Positions 1-11,004 of a DNA stretch of 64,000 nt are shown here, piece by piece (the stretch's first letter is position 1; the number at the start of each line of letters is the position of its first letter). Origin of the DNA: Ficedula albicollis (Eukaryota; Chordata; Aves; Passeriformes; Muscicapidae); NCBI RefSeq assembly GCF_000247815.1, contig NC_021681.1:16397192-16461191 (forward strand). Direction: 5' to 3'. Made by a program: the position numbers and the translations under genes. Under the pieces are notes generated by a model, which had not been told where the DNA came from, searched no databases, and worked only from the letters and a program-made list of their open reading frames with translations.

Positions 1-3000
1 AGTTCCCTGCAGTCAGGCCGAGTCCCAGGCTGACACTGAGGAGCAAATTTTCCCTTTTGTCTTTCTCTAGCTTTTATCTCTTCAGGGTGTGCAGGACAGG
101 GATGGCCAGCTGCACCCTGGGTCTTCACCCAACCACTCCTGCACCATCACTGAAAACACCTTAAGGAATCAGTGCACCTTCTTGTGGGTGAAGGTGCATT
201 GTCCCCCCCCCTCTCTGAGCTGCAGGGGACAAAGTCACTGCCATTGTCTCATCTAAGAGACACAAAAACCCCTTCAAGATGTTTAGCACGACCAAGGAAG
301 TGTTTATCAGCTGCACCTTAGTCTGGGACACAGCTCTCTGGTGAGGCAGAGTGCATCTGCCACAGCTTCCTTGCCTCTGCAGAACGAGCAAGGTTTAATT
401 CCTCTTCTTTTCAGGCCAGCACCAAAACAGCAGCACAACTGAGGCAGGATGGGACCTCTGGAGGGCTCTGGTCCTCCCCCCTGCACAAAGGGTCCACCTT
501 TAAAGTCAGATTGTGCTGCTCTGGTCTCGTCATGCTGAGATTTTAATATCTCCAAAGACAGAGATTCTCACAGTCACCATTTGACTTCAGCCTCAGAGAA
601 GACAAAATTACATGGAAGACATGGAAAGGATGATTCCAGCAGGAAGAAGCAAGATCTCACAAAGAAGAGGGAGGTGCAGAATCTGGCCCCAGATCTGGTG
701 GCCTGGTTTCCTGAAGCACAGCTGTTCCCCCATTGCAGTACATGGGTTGCTTCACAACTAAATCCATTTGCAAGGCAGTACAAGCCAAGACAAATTTGCC
801 CCCAAAGTAATAACTTTTCAATTACCTTCGTTATGCCTTGCTCAACACAACAGCACAGCACCTCTTGAGGGAGCAGCTGAGTATTTCTCTCCAGGGTGCA
901 CATTTATTATTTTAAGAATCATTTAATTTTCCATCTGAACAAAAGGGGCAAATGTAGGTCCTGAATGACTCCAGGGCCCCGTTCAATACGTTGCTGTGTT
1001 ATCCATCACAGCAATTACACGTGGTAATTCATCTCTGGGAAACTTCAGTGCACAGATCTGAGAGCATTTGACACATCTGGCATGGCTCAAAAGTCTGGGA
1101 GACCATGGAAAAAAGGGATCATGACTGGGAAATGTGCCATTATGCCCAAGGAACTCAGGCAAAAGTTTCAGTACTGGGACTTTTGGCACACCAACAGCCT
1201 GCAGCCTGGCTTCCAGTACCTTTCCCAAACTCTGGCTTCCCATAGCTCACACTCATTCCTGCAAGCCCCATTGCTGGGACCAATGGGATTTACAGTATTT
1301 GTGTGATAATGTTCTTCACAACAGGTTCCCTGTTGGCTCTGACAGTGAGAGAAATGTGACCAAACACCACCACAGCAAATAGTCCTTTATAGACACCATT
1401 AACTCTCTGAGGTCTGTGTGTCTGTTACTCTCTGAGTGCTCATAATTCACTGTCTCTTCATCAGTGGCCTGCAGGGCTTGAACAAAAACCCAATGAGGGA
1501 CAAATAGAAAAGTTTAATTACAATTTCCAGATCTAAAGGAATTACCTAGACAGGTATGATCTTATAGCTGAGATCTCTCCATACTTCCAACCACTCCCTG
1601 CCATGTTTATCTGCCTCCCAGTCTCCATTTAGAGAAGGCTGGCTGGGACAGAGATGCTACTGTGGGCTGTGAGCTTGTCTTTGGCACAGGTCTGGCCAGG
1701 ATCAGATATCCAGGATATTCTCCAGATTTTCCTTACCTGGCTGCCTGTTAGTGGTGTGAGCACAGTCCTGGTCTGTAAGGCTGGGCCCTGGGCACTGCAC
1801 ACAACTTCAGGGTGCTTATTCAGAAGCACTGCCTGCCAGCTGGGAGTGGGTGGCTCCTCCCAGCTCCTCAGAAGCAGAGGAAACATCTCAGATGAAGCAA
1901 GAGAGTTGTGGCCAAACTCAGAAAATAATGAGAACCTCAGCTTGCTTCAAAATGCTTCAGCTACAGGCACATGCCTCGTGCTGAGAGGCCACTCTGAATG
2001 ACTATGCCAAGTGCTGGTGACTGAGGACAGGAAGCCCCAGACATCCCCCTCTGTCAGCACTCAGCAAACTCAGCACATGAGTGATGTCCTGCCTCTGTGA
2101 TCACACATCTGAGGAGCATCCCCTCTTCAGACCCCCGAGCCCATCACACAGGCTGGGAGTCCCCTGTCACCAGGCACCAGAAATGGCTGTTTCATTGGAA
2201 GGTTAAAGGTTAGCAGTACTTCTCGTTGGGTCACATTTGCCTCCTTATGGTTATTCATTTTTCTGTTCTGCCCAGGCAGGTAACCAGAGTGAGCATCCTC
2301 ACCAATCCCAAAGAAAGCGTGGCTTGAGTCCTTCCTGAAGGAAAAGGTGAAAGTCAGCCCCTGAGATTCTATTTGCAGGAGTCCAACACACAGGACAAAG
2401 CCCAGAGAGAGCAGCAAAGCTCCCTTTACCTTCATTTCTTCTTCATTGCTGCAACCTTTGTAAAGCAGATCTCTGACTTTTTCCTGGATATAGAACATAT
2501 CCAGGTATGAACCTGTTCCTGACTCTCCTAGTTTTTGAAGAGCAGAAAGCAAGGTGAAATGAAAGGTAGAAATGACAAGCAGATCTGCATAATGCATTGG
2601 TGAGTTCTTCACAGAGCTCACAGGAGGCGACCTGGAAGTTTGGCTAATTGGAAAATCATCTCTATCAGATAAAGGGCTGCTCCTGAATTATCATTTCTCA
2701 GAGTATCATTACTAGCAGGGGAGCAGAGAACAGATACCTCAAGTGTTTGCATTCCTGGTTCCTCTCCTTTCTCTATCCAGCTGGTAAACAATTTATTTCT
2801 TTACAATTCCCAAATTATCACAAGTCTGGAAAAGCCTGGCTGCTGTATCATTTAGCAAGCAGTCCCTCACAGTGCCAAAAGAGCACGTGTCACTTGGCTC
2901 AGATAGGAGAGAAGCATGGCAATGCTCAGCAGTTGTTATTATTCCCAGTATCATACCCTATCAAATTGTCCAAGGAATATGGCTTTTCCACAGTCCACCC

Positions 3001-3989
3001 CAGGTGACACTGCTTTTGCTGGAAGTGTGTGCAGCTGGGAGCCATCTCTCTGCCTGCAGGAACAGCAGCAATCCCCTCTCACCCTGCTGCTGCTCACTGC
3101 CTGGTGTGACACTGTGCTTGTGGCTAGAAGGACAAGAACCGGTCTGAAGCCAGGTTTAATTTGTAATGTGCACCTTTTCTGCCTATGATGAGGTCCCACA
3201 TCCTCTGCAAGTGCCACGTACCAGGTAATCTGTATGCACAGCTCCTCCCACTGCTGAAAGTTTTGCTCTATGTACCAAAATATTTGGCTGGGGTTTTGAA
3301 GCCAACACTTTGTTGTCTGATACAAACCAGGTTATCACATATTCAGGTGAAAGTTTCCTGAACTCTTTTAAGGTTTACAAGTGGATTCCTTCTCCTCTTA
3401 CCACCTTGGTGCACTTCTGCCACATGCAGTTCATCAATGGCTCAGTGAGGCAGAGTCAGGACAAAAGTCCCTTTGCCAACAGGCTCCTTCAGAGTGGCCA
3501 TAAGAGCCTCTTTGCTGCTCTACTTAAACCTCTGCAAGGGCTAAATCAGGGCATGTGCAAATACAAAATGTGAGGCGTGTGTAGCTCTCATCTGCCTCCA
3601 TCTCCCTCTTGAAAAACAAAGCTCTTAAGTTTAATCATGTGGACTGGCTGACAGCTACAGGGATGGCAGCAGGGTGAGTTGCAGAGCAAGGAGCTTAGCA
3701 GATTTTTTTAGCAGTGTGGAGTAGACTTTATCCAGGAATACCAGAGCATATGAGCACTGTCAGACACATGAAACAGGGAAAACCACTGTATTTTGTTAGC
3801 ACTGACAGATCAAGGAGCTGTGTAGAGATGCTGATCTCCCAGAGTCTTGCACAGATTAAGATGTGGTAGAACTTTCTTCCAGTGTCATGTTTTGAGGATG
3901 CTCTTTGTTTCCTTTTGCTGGTGACTGGAGTATAGCCACTGCAAACATTTGATACCATGCAGGGTACACAGAATTAACAAGAAAATAAC
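1..3989. other. Unique non-coding sequence, nothing recognised
   Basis: I see no gene, dispersed repeat or RNA here. The largest open frame (2127-2621, minus strand, 164 codons) has no recognisable domain, and its composition resembles translated non-coding DNA. Stop codons interrupt all frames elsewhere. Base composition is ordinary for bird intergenic or intronic DNA. Confidence 0.6.
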
Positions 3990-4390
3990 ATGGCTAATTA
4001 GCTTCATGGATTATTTTAACCAGCTCCCTCTGGAATACCCTCATTGAACAAGGTTAGATTTCTTCCCTTCCCCCTACCACAGATTCTCACATTTAATTAA
4101 ACTGGAAACCTGGCTGTGCCTGGCTCAGATGGAGTGTTTTACCATTTATATCATCTTTGCAGACAAGAGACACTGCTACTATTGCACAAGTGGAGAAGTG
4201 GCTGCTTTGTACATTTCCTTTGGGAGGCTGCTGCTCCAGCCACCTCAAACAGTGGCAGATGAAGGCAGAAATCCGAGATTAGAAGCTCTCATTTCCATGC
4301 CTTCTATAGGCGAAACAATGCTGTCATTAATCCTTGATCCTTTCACCTAATTGGAGGGGCTAAAAATCAAAAATTGTCAGGTGAATGGGA
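3990..4390. promoter_or_regulatory. Candidate conserved regulatory block (homeodomain motif-rich)
   Basis: This AT-rich unique block has a cluster of homeodomain-like cores: the palindrome TTTAATTAAA at 4092-4101, a bicoid-type TAATCC at 4328-4333 and TAATTG at 4348-4353. No repeat family is recognised. Such clusters are typical of vertebrate developmental enhancers, but motif content alone is weak evidence. The call is inference and depends on cross-species conservation, which could not be tested here. Confidence 0.22.
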
Positions 4391-5924
4391 CAGAAGAGAT
4401 GGGTTCAAGCTCAGATCCCAAAAGGATAGTGAGCTTCTCAATAGCTTAGTCCAAGATTGATGTCAGGCAGTGTTTGGAGGAAACAGGATGGCCATCCCTT
4501 CCAGACAAGGGTATTCCAGGCAATGAAATTGATATCATTGACAGCCAAGGTGAAATAGCACTATATAAATCCTCTCTCCCATGACATGATCAACACCTTT
4601 TTAAAGAATACAAAATCAAGTCCCTCCAGAGAGGGAGGGATCATCCCATGAATAACACAAGATACTGGGGGGGAAATTCAGCATTTCATCTGGACTTGCC
4701 CCTGATAAGACCTTAAAATGGGAGCAACATTATGGTTTTTCCCCCAAATATTTGTTTATTTAGATAATAAATTCTTTAATGTCCAGACCTTGACTTTGTC
4801 TTTTTTTCCATGCTGTCACCATTTGTCACCCCATTACTGTGCCCACCCACAGCCAGAGACTGTGTCTGCCCCAGCACAAGTCTTGCAGAGGGCTCAGTGG
4901 CATCCTGGAGCTCTTTGTGCTACAGCTGGATTTGGTTTCCATGTTAAACCAGCAAGAATTATGTTTGAATCACATAACTGTATAAAATTTTCGTCTTCTC
5001 AAGAGTCATTTTCTTCTGACAGGCTGAATTCCTCCCCTGCGTCTCTTCTTACACTAATGTGCAGCTTTTCAGACAAAGACTTCAAACTAATTGTGAACAG
5101 CAGCAGGTTAATATGATCAAAGGAGCTAATAGGCTTTCATACATATTTACATGATATAAGCTCCTGGATTCAAAGACTGGATCAAGAGATTTGAGATAAA
5201 TTGCATGAGGATTATTTGTCTGCCTGTTGTGCAGCAGAGAACTTGTCTCTGCTCTGTTGGAAGAATCAATGGAGTATTTGCCTGGGGTGGGAAATTGAAG
5301 CTTTCTCAATAACACCCCCCAGCTTTCCTCATCCAATATAAACACAGGGAAAGCTGGGTAGTGGCATTACCCTCACTGAGATCCTTGTGCAACAGAGGAG
5401 AGAAACAACCTCAGCTGTGGCCAGGCTCTGAAATGTTGGGAAGGTGCTCACAGGCAGAGTCTTTGCTGAGCAAGGAACACTGAGGGAAACACAACAGGAG
5501 AAATGTGGGGGGTTTTAACTGGAGGATTGGGCAAATTTCACCTAACAAAAGCAATGGCATCTTCTGGCTGTTTAAAATAAGCCAGGCCAGAGAAGAGGAA
5601 AACACCTTGATGGAGGGATGCTACTCTAAGCAGGGTCCAGGCAAAGCCTAACAGATCTGTTCTATTCACCTTGTAGAAAAGTGAAACAATTTGAATAGGA
5701 CAAAATGAGATAAGCCCTGACAGGAAAATAAAGCTTTTGATTTTTAATAAGTGGCATCCAAATCTCCAAACTGTGTAGATGAGGGATGTGAACTCTGGCT
5801 TCCTCCTTCCATCATGCCAGTCCATCAGTAGAAGAGCAGTGTGGGAACATCATATTTTTTTCATTAAAATTTGACAAATCCTTCTCTTATTTTTTTCCCT
5901 GTTCTGAAGCAGAAAATTATGAAG
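4391..5924. other. Unique non-coding sequence, nothing recognised
   Basis: No coding potential or repeat family is seen. The open frames present (for example 4718-5116 plus, 132 codons) have no domain and read as random translation. Confidence 0.55.
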
Positions 5925-6240
5925 TTTTAAACTCTCCCAATGTTCTCAGCTTGTAAAAACTGTTTTAATTGCAATGTCTAGTTTTAGTGAATTCAAGCTG
6001 CTTTTTAGTTTGACCTTTAAAGCTATATGAGAGGTATACACATTATAAACTGTGGATTTGTTTTTGAATCAAAACAGATGAAAAATGAGAATCATCCAAT
6101 GCCAGCATATGAATACAGGATAATTTGAGCCTCTTTTCCGTACATAATATTGTGCTGAAATTGATATGTTTTGAAAAAGATTTTCATTTAAATCAAAATA
6201 GCCTTTTTTTTCATCCAAAACTGCAAAGCTTTTTTGGCCA
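5925..6240. promoter_or_regulatory. Candidate AT-rich conserved non-coding block
   Basis: A strongly AT-rich unique stretch with a TAATTG core at 5966-5971 and several ATTTAAAT-like stretches, without microsatellite structure. It contrasts with the more GC-balanced flanks. It could be an enhancer or simply AT-rich neutral DNA; the sequence alone does not separate the two. Confidence 0.18.
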
Positions 6241-7067
6241 TCTCTCTTAGGGGCACAGCTGATTATCATCTCCCTTCCCTGGGTATGACTTTACTGAACA
6301 CAGTGGAACCCACTGTGCAGCTGGGATGTGACAGCGAGCTGTGCCTTGCGGCAATGCTGGTGCAGCAAAGGGGGACAGTGGGTTTGGGGAGGGAGGAAAG
6401 TGTCCCAGTGCCAGCAGTGTGGCTCTGTAATCTCCCTTCATGCCCCCTGTGCCTCAGTTTTTGACCAGCTTCTATGAGGAAGAACACAAAGGAGAGCACG
6501 GGGGCAACAGTACACCGTTACTATTGTGACTTTCTGAATCTGCAGAGCTTTGCAAAGCTCTGCTGGATCTCCCCAGGAAACATGCTGCTTAACAAAGCCT
6601 TTGCATGGCCCTTTGATTTCACCAGCAAATTTGTAGTTTGCTTCCAGAATAACACTATCTCAAATGAGAAAAACAGTCTGAAATTTGTCATCTGCTTAGA
6701 AAACTGAGAGAAGAAGAAAAGTAAGAAGGAGGGGAAGATGTGCTTTTCTGATATCCACACTGCATGGTCCACAGTGCTCCACAGTCCAATCCCAAGACTT
6801 CCCAGCATCCTGCATGGGCAGAGAGTATTAATGGACAATGAATTCCTGTTCTTCTAACATAATTGCAATTTCTGCATAGAGATACACAATCTCCAGAGAT
6901 CAAAGCCCATTTCCTGGAAACTGGGAGCATATTAAACGTGCTGATCCTTTTGGGGAAAGAGAGAGAAGGGACATGTCCTGGGAGGTAGGGAAGAGGCCAA
7001 AGCCAGTGAGATGGGAGCCTTGGTGTCAAGCAGTGTCTAAAATACCCTCCTTGCATCATATTGGTTC
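6241..7067. other. Unique non-coding sequence
   Basis: Nothing recognised. A single 'cctcagttt' near 6452 recalls the MIR core, but the surrounding bases do not continue the match, so no SINE is called. Confidence 0.5.
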
Positions 7068-7500
7068 TTTAATTGTCACCAACCACGGAGGAACTGATTG
7101 AGCCCAGCAAGGGTCCAGAAAAATAGATAATTTCTCGCAGGCATCTAAAATTCATGAACGCGGTGGTGGTCCTGTCACACCATTGCTGCGCTGTTCCACG
7201 GCCCAGAGTCTCCCTTGAAGGGCAAAAATATCCGGGGTGATATTTTTTTGCTGAGAGTGGAATACATTTGGGTTGTTAATGCACGGCTCACACTTCAGGC
7301 GGATCCCCGGCGAAGGGCCGAGAGCTCGCCTCAAACCGCGTGTTGTAAATTAACTCTTAATGTGATGAATGCATTAAAGGGCTGTAGGGCCTGGAGGATG
7401 TGCTCGGAAACCCGAGGTCCTGATTAAAGGCTTGATTCATGAGAGCTTTACGCACTGTTTGCGCAGGTTTCTTTATTGGAATTGTTACTTGGAAAGGGCT
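7068..7500. promoter_or_regulatory. CpG-dense candidate regulatory block with a hairpin
   Basis: About 18 CpG dinucleotides fall between roughly 7135 and 7480, whereas the flanks are CpG-poor as usual for bird DNA. The block also holds TAAT cores (for example near 7277 and 7348) and a 9-bp perfect inverted repeat at 7224-7247 with a 6-nt loop. Retained CpGs with homeodomain sites and no repeat signature suggest a constrained, hypomethylated element such as an enhancer or minor promoter. No exon is visible, and the small frames overlapping it have no domain. Function is inferred. Confidence 0.35.
7224..7247. repeat. Perfect inverted repeat (hairpin), 9-bp arms
   Basis: Arm aaaaatatc at 7224-7232 and arm gatattttt at 7239-7247 are exact reverse complements around a GC-rich 6-nt loop, cggggt. 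It sits inside the CpG-dense block and could be a dyad binding site or a chance hairpin. Confidence 0.6.
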
Positions 7501-7873
7501 CTGGAGTGGCTCCTTCCCGGAGAAATGGGGTTAGGAGTCTGGACACGCAGGCTCACACGTGTGCCTGCAAGCATATGTGCTTGCAGAGGCAAGGACAAGG
7601 AGGGGACACATGCAGAGACCACAGGCAGCCATCACACACTCGTGGCACACAGGGCTGCTGGCCCTGAGCTGCCCAGGAGGCTGAGCTCTGCAGAGTGGTC
7701 AATGGTCCTGCTCCAGGCTCAGAGCCAGGCATTGCTTGGCCACAACCTTGGTCCTGAATGGCTACTGCAGGCTGTGACTGGGCCAGAGACTCCCCAGACA
7801 CAGGGCTGCCTTCTCTGCTGGGCATTTGGGGCACAGAGCTCCCCTGATGCTCAAGGCTTGGGGCAGCAAATCT
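7501..7873. other. Unique sequence between CpG block and minisatellite
   Basis: Nothing recognised. An open frame at 7432-7965 on the plus strand (177 codons) runs through this region into the GGGCT array, where it reads GLGWAGLGWA-like residues. That is repeat translation, and no domain is present. Confidence 0.55.
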
Positions 7874-7910
7874 GCTGGGCTGGGCTGGGCTGGGCTGGGC
7901 TGGGCTGGGG
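7874..7910 (+). repeat. TGGGC pentanucleotide array (minisatellite, G4-prone)
   Basis: Seven GGG runs separated by CT dinucleotides, ending in GGGG. Regular G3 runs with 2-nt loops are the standard pattern for G-quadruplex formation on this strand. The array directly abuts the 5' end of the LTR at about 7906, so part of it may belong to the LTR or may have grown at the integration boundary. Confidence 0.85.
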
Positions 7911-8574
7911 TAGAGTTAACTCTCTCCACAGTGGCTGGTCTGGAGCTGTGTGTTGGATTTGCTGAAAGTATGGAGATGTTTTTGTTATTGCTGAGCAGGA
8001 CTTACGCAGAGCCAAGGCCTTCTCTGCTTCTTTGTACTGCCACAATGCAGGGGAGGATGGGGATGGGGGGCAGATGACACAAACTGATCAAAGGGGTACT
8101 CCAGACCGTAGGAAAACACATTCAGTACATAAAATTGTGAGGAGAAGGAGGAAGAGAAGGATATTTGGAGTGATGGTGTTTGCCTTCCCAAGTCACAGTT
8201 CCGTGTGATGAGGCCCTGCTCTTCTGGGAAGGCTGAGCACCTGCCAGCCCATGGGCAGCAGTGAATTAATTCCTTGTTGTGCTTTGCTTGTTTGAGCACT
8301 TTTTGCTTTCCCTATTGAACTGTCTTTATCTCAGTTCCATGTGATGAGGCCCTGCTCTTCTGGGAAGGCTGAGCACCTGCCAGCCCATGGGCAGCAGTGA
8401 ATTAATTCCTTGTTGTGCTTTGCTTGTTTGAGCACTTTTTGCTTTCCCTATTGAACTGTCTTTATCTCCATCCATGAGTTTCCTGGCTTTTACCCTTCTG
8501 ACTCTCCCCTTGGTCCTCCTGGTGGAGGAATGAGCTGTGAGGGCCTTGATGCTGCCTGGGGTTAAACCACAGCA
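7906..8574 (+). mobile_element. Solo LTR of an endogenous retrovirus (ERVL-type passerine family), with internal duplication
   Basis: From about 'gtagagttaact' to 'ggttaaaccacagca' the order of segments matches a passerine ERVL-type LTR family as I recall it: a 5' GAGTTAAC start, a degenerate TATA-like stretch near 8126-8134, a tattgaactgtctttatct segment near 8313-8331 where the polyadenylation region lies, and a 3' end at gttaaaccacagca. No gag, pol or env coding sequence flanks it, so it is a solo LTR. A 136-bp tandem duplication lies inside it, leaving about 533 bp of unduplicated LTR. Target-site duplications cannot be defined because the 5' edge is in a TGGGC array. The exact subfamily name is not assigned. 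Confidence 0.75.
8196..8467 (+). repeat. 136-bp direct tandem duplication (2 copies) inside the LTR
   Basis: Copy 1 spans 8196-8331 and copy 2 spans 8332-8467. By eye they differ at one position (g at 8203, a at 8339). The unit covers the LTR part from the R/U5-like region to the tttatct segment. Near identity means a recent event or an assembly duplication. Confidence 0.95.
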
Positions 8575-8848
8575 CCTCGGAGAGGGAAACCTCAGTGGGA
8601 CTGATGAGGTGGTGCTGAGTCAGGGAGGGGCTGGAGGGAAAAACCCAGAGGTATTATGCATCCATGAGTTTCCTGGCTTTTACCCTTCTGACTCTCCCCT
8701 TGGTCCTCCTGGTGGAGGAATGAGCTGTGAGGGCCTTGATGCTGCCTGGGGTTAAACCACAGCACCTCGGAGAGGGAAACCTCAGTGGGACTGATGAGAT
8801 GGTGCTGAGCCAGGGTGGGGCTGGAGGGAAAAACCCAGAGGTATTATG
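8469..8848 (+). repeat. 190-bp direct tandem duplication spanning the LTR 3' end and flank
   Basis: Copy 1 is 8469-8658 and copy 2 is 8659-8848, with three differences noticed (in the stretches near 8608-8630 and 8798-8820). Each copy contains the last ~106 bp of the LTR and ~84 bp of adjacent genomic flank, so this duplication arose after integration. It starts one base after the 136-bp duplication ends, which makes two independent duplications back to back. Confidence 0.95.
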
Positions 8849-10199
8849 GAAAACACTTCATGGGAAATGACCCATGCTGTGTGGGGCTGGGAGGTGTGGA
8901 TGGGATCCCTTTGCTTATGCCTCATCTATACAAATTTGTATTTGCATTTACAAAAAGATTCAGACAGCTCATGATGCAAGAACTGCACTGGAGCCTCCCT
9001 GGTAGGATTTTATCTCTTTCCTGCCTTTTCCTGGCAGGAAAAAGGTGGAAGCCAGCTGCACTGGTGCAGGGGTGCTACCTGGGCTGTGGGGCACAAACAG
9101 CATGTGTCCCCAAGGGGCTGTGACCAAGGCTGTGTCTCTGCAACCAGAAGGGACAAACCAGCTCTGCTACCTGGGCTCCAGCTTGGGGGAAAATCTGTCC
9201 CTTGAGGAGGTAAGATGTTTAATTTCCACACTGGCTGCATGAAAGGAGATATATGGCATTTTCTATATCTCACAGATCTATAGAGAGGAGCAGTCAGAAA
9301 ATTGCTGGAGGATAAAAGATAATTCATATTAAACATGTCATTCCAGGGGGATCTGGATGAATCAGGTTTTAAGTGACACCCCACGCTGATCATGACAAAC
9401 ATCCCACATGCAAAGCAGCCTCAGGAATTTTACAGCCTTTACTTGCATATCTTACACTGGGAAACAAGGAGAGTTTGCTGAGCTCTGAGCAATGGGGTAG
9501 TGATGTGCTCTGTGCTGCTTCTGCCCTGTGCTGTGGATTGAAGGACAGCCTCAATAACACCTGCTCTTGCACCAGCCCTGCTGGCACTGTCAGAGCCCAC
9601 AGCCTCCTGGCAGCATGTTTAGGACATATCCTGCCTCTGTGCAAATCCCTGCCACCTTCTACCTAGTTTAAATTGGTATCCTGCTCGTTTCAGTGAGGAT
9701 GCTGTGGGGTGCAGTTAACAAGCCACCTTACCTAAAACCTTCATGATTATACCCTCCTCAAGCCTTCTCCTCTCCCTGCTAAGAATCTCAGCATTTTTAT
9801 TGTCTCTTCCTAAGGCAGCTCTCCCATCTCCTCCACTACTTCAGTCTTCTCTGTACCTCCTCTAAATATTCCACATCAGTGCAAAGACCAAGGCTGTCCA
9901 CAGTGCTCAAGTGAATCCCCAAACCCACAGCAGGGTTTGGACTCAGGGTCTCAGCACCCACCTCCTGTGCCAGCTTCTTTGGACCCAGGGCATGGCAGGT
10001 GTTATCACTGGCTTGTGCAATAGGGACAGACCTAGTCTAGTCATTCAAGTTCTGAATTATCCTGTATTTTATACCCTAAATTCCCTAATGCACCACTACA
10101 ATGTGCTCCCTTGTGCTGAAGGGCAAGGAATCAGAGGAAGCTGTCCTCTGCATTTCACCCAACATGCCTGGATGTGCACAAAGCCAGAAGCTCTTTTCA
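8849..10199. other. Unique non-coding sequence, nothing recognised
   Basis: No coding exon or repeat family is recognised downstream of the LTR. No second LTR or retroviral internal region is visible, which supports the solo-LTR reading. Confidence 0.55.
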
Positions 10200-10490
10200 T
10201 CAAAATTTAGTGATGACATTTATCCTGATTTTAATTATAAAGTGCTTCTGTGAGTCTGCTGTTAGCGGGATAGAATAATGGCCCGTTCAATCCAAGCAGT
10301 CTGCTTGATCCCAGAGATGTTTAATCAGGCATCAGCAACTGCACCTGAAATCCTCACATTAGCTATATGGCAACATCCCTCCTCGCAAAATGCTGCAATA
10401 ATAAGTCCCTGTTCAACAGGAGGGGAGTTTTATTTGAAGGGCATAAGGAAAATGATGGATTTTTCTGGGTTTAATCTCCGTATTTTTTGT
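10200..10490. promoter_or_regulatory. Candidate conserved regulatory block
   Basis: An AT-rich unique block with TAATTA at 10232-10237, TAATCT at 10472-10477 and scattered ATTAGC and GTTTAAT words. No microsatellite or transposon signature is seen. The density of homeodomain-like words over about 290 bp resembles conserved non-coding elements near developmental genes. The call is motif-based inference. Confidence 0.28.
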
Positions 10491-10895
10491 TATCAGCATC
10501 TGCCAGTGTCAGCTCCAGAGCCCTGGCACAGCAAAGGGGCAGCTGTAGGTGGCTCACCTATTGCACCCACTGCAGTCATGTCTGACCCCAAGTACTAATA
10601 AGTGAAAATGGAGAAACAAGGAAAAACCAGTCAAAGGATAGTCAATCAAACAGAAAAGAAAAGAAAAAAAAAAAGTGATCCTCTCATTTATGACACTTAG
10701 GAGTATCTAATTTTCAAATGTTCTGCTGGAAATTTGTTCAGCAGGCAAATACAGGGATGCAGCAGCTGGGAGGGGAGAATTGGCTGTGTCCAGGCTGTAA
10801 TTCCATGTGCCAGGAAGGTGCTATTCCTTAGCATCCTGTTAGGTCTGTCCAAGGCAGCTCCCATTTGGGGTACAGACTCTGAGCAGCCAAGAGAT

Positions 10896-11004
10896 CAGGA
10901 CTGAGCCAGCAGAGAGTTTTGCCTGGACAAGGAGTGATCCCCACATCTTGCAGGACTGAGACAGCAGAGAGGTTTGCCTGGACAAGGAGTGATCCCCACA
11001 TCTT
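10896..11004 (+). repeat. 55-bp direct tandem duplication (2 copies)
   Basis: Copy 1 is 10896-10950 and copy 2 is 10951-11004. Both begin caggactgag and end at or near ccccacatct, with a few substitutions between them (for example gccagc versus acagc). It is an isolated local duplication with no known repeat family. Confidence 0.9.

Noticed and set aside
2127..2621. 164-codon minus-strand frame
   Set aside because: Translation shows no motif, membrane pattern or family resemblance that would support a gene.
4400..4425. tRNA-like T-arm word (gggttcaagctcagatccc)
   Set aside because: The T stem does not pair properly and no acceptor, D or anticodon arm surrounds it.
6441..6470. Possible MIR core (gcctcagttt)
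   Set aside because: The match stops after about 10 bases and later MIR landmarks are absent.
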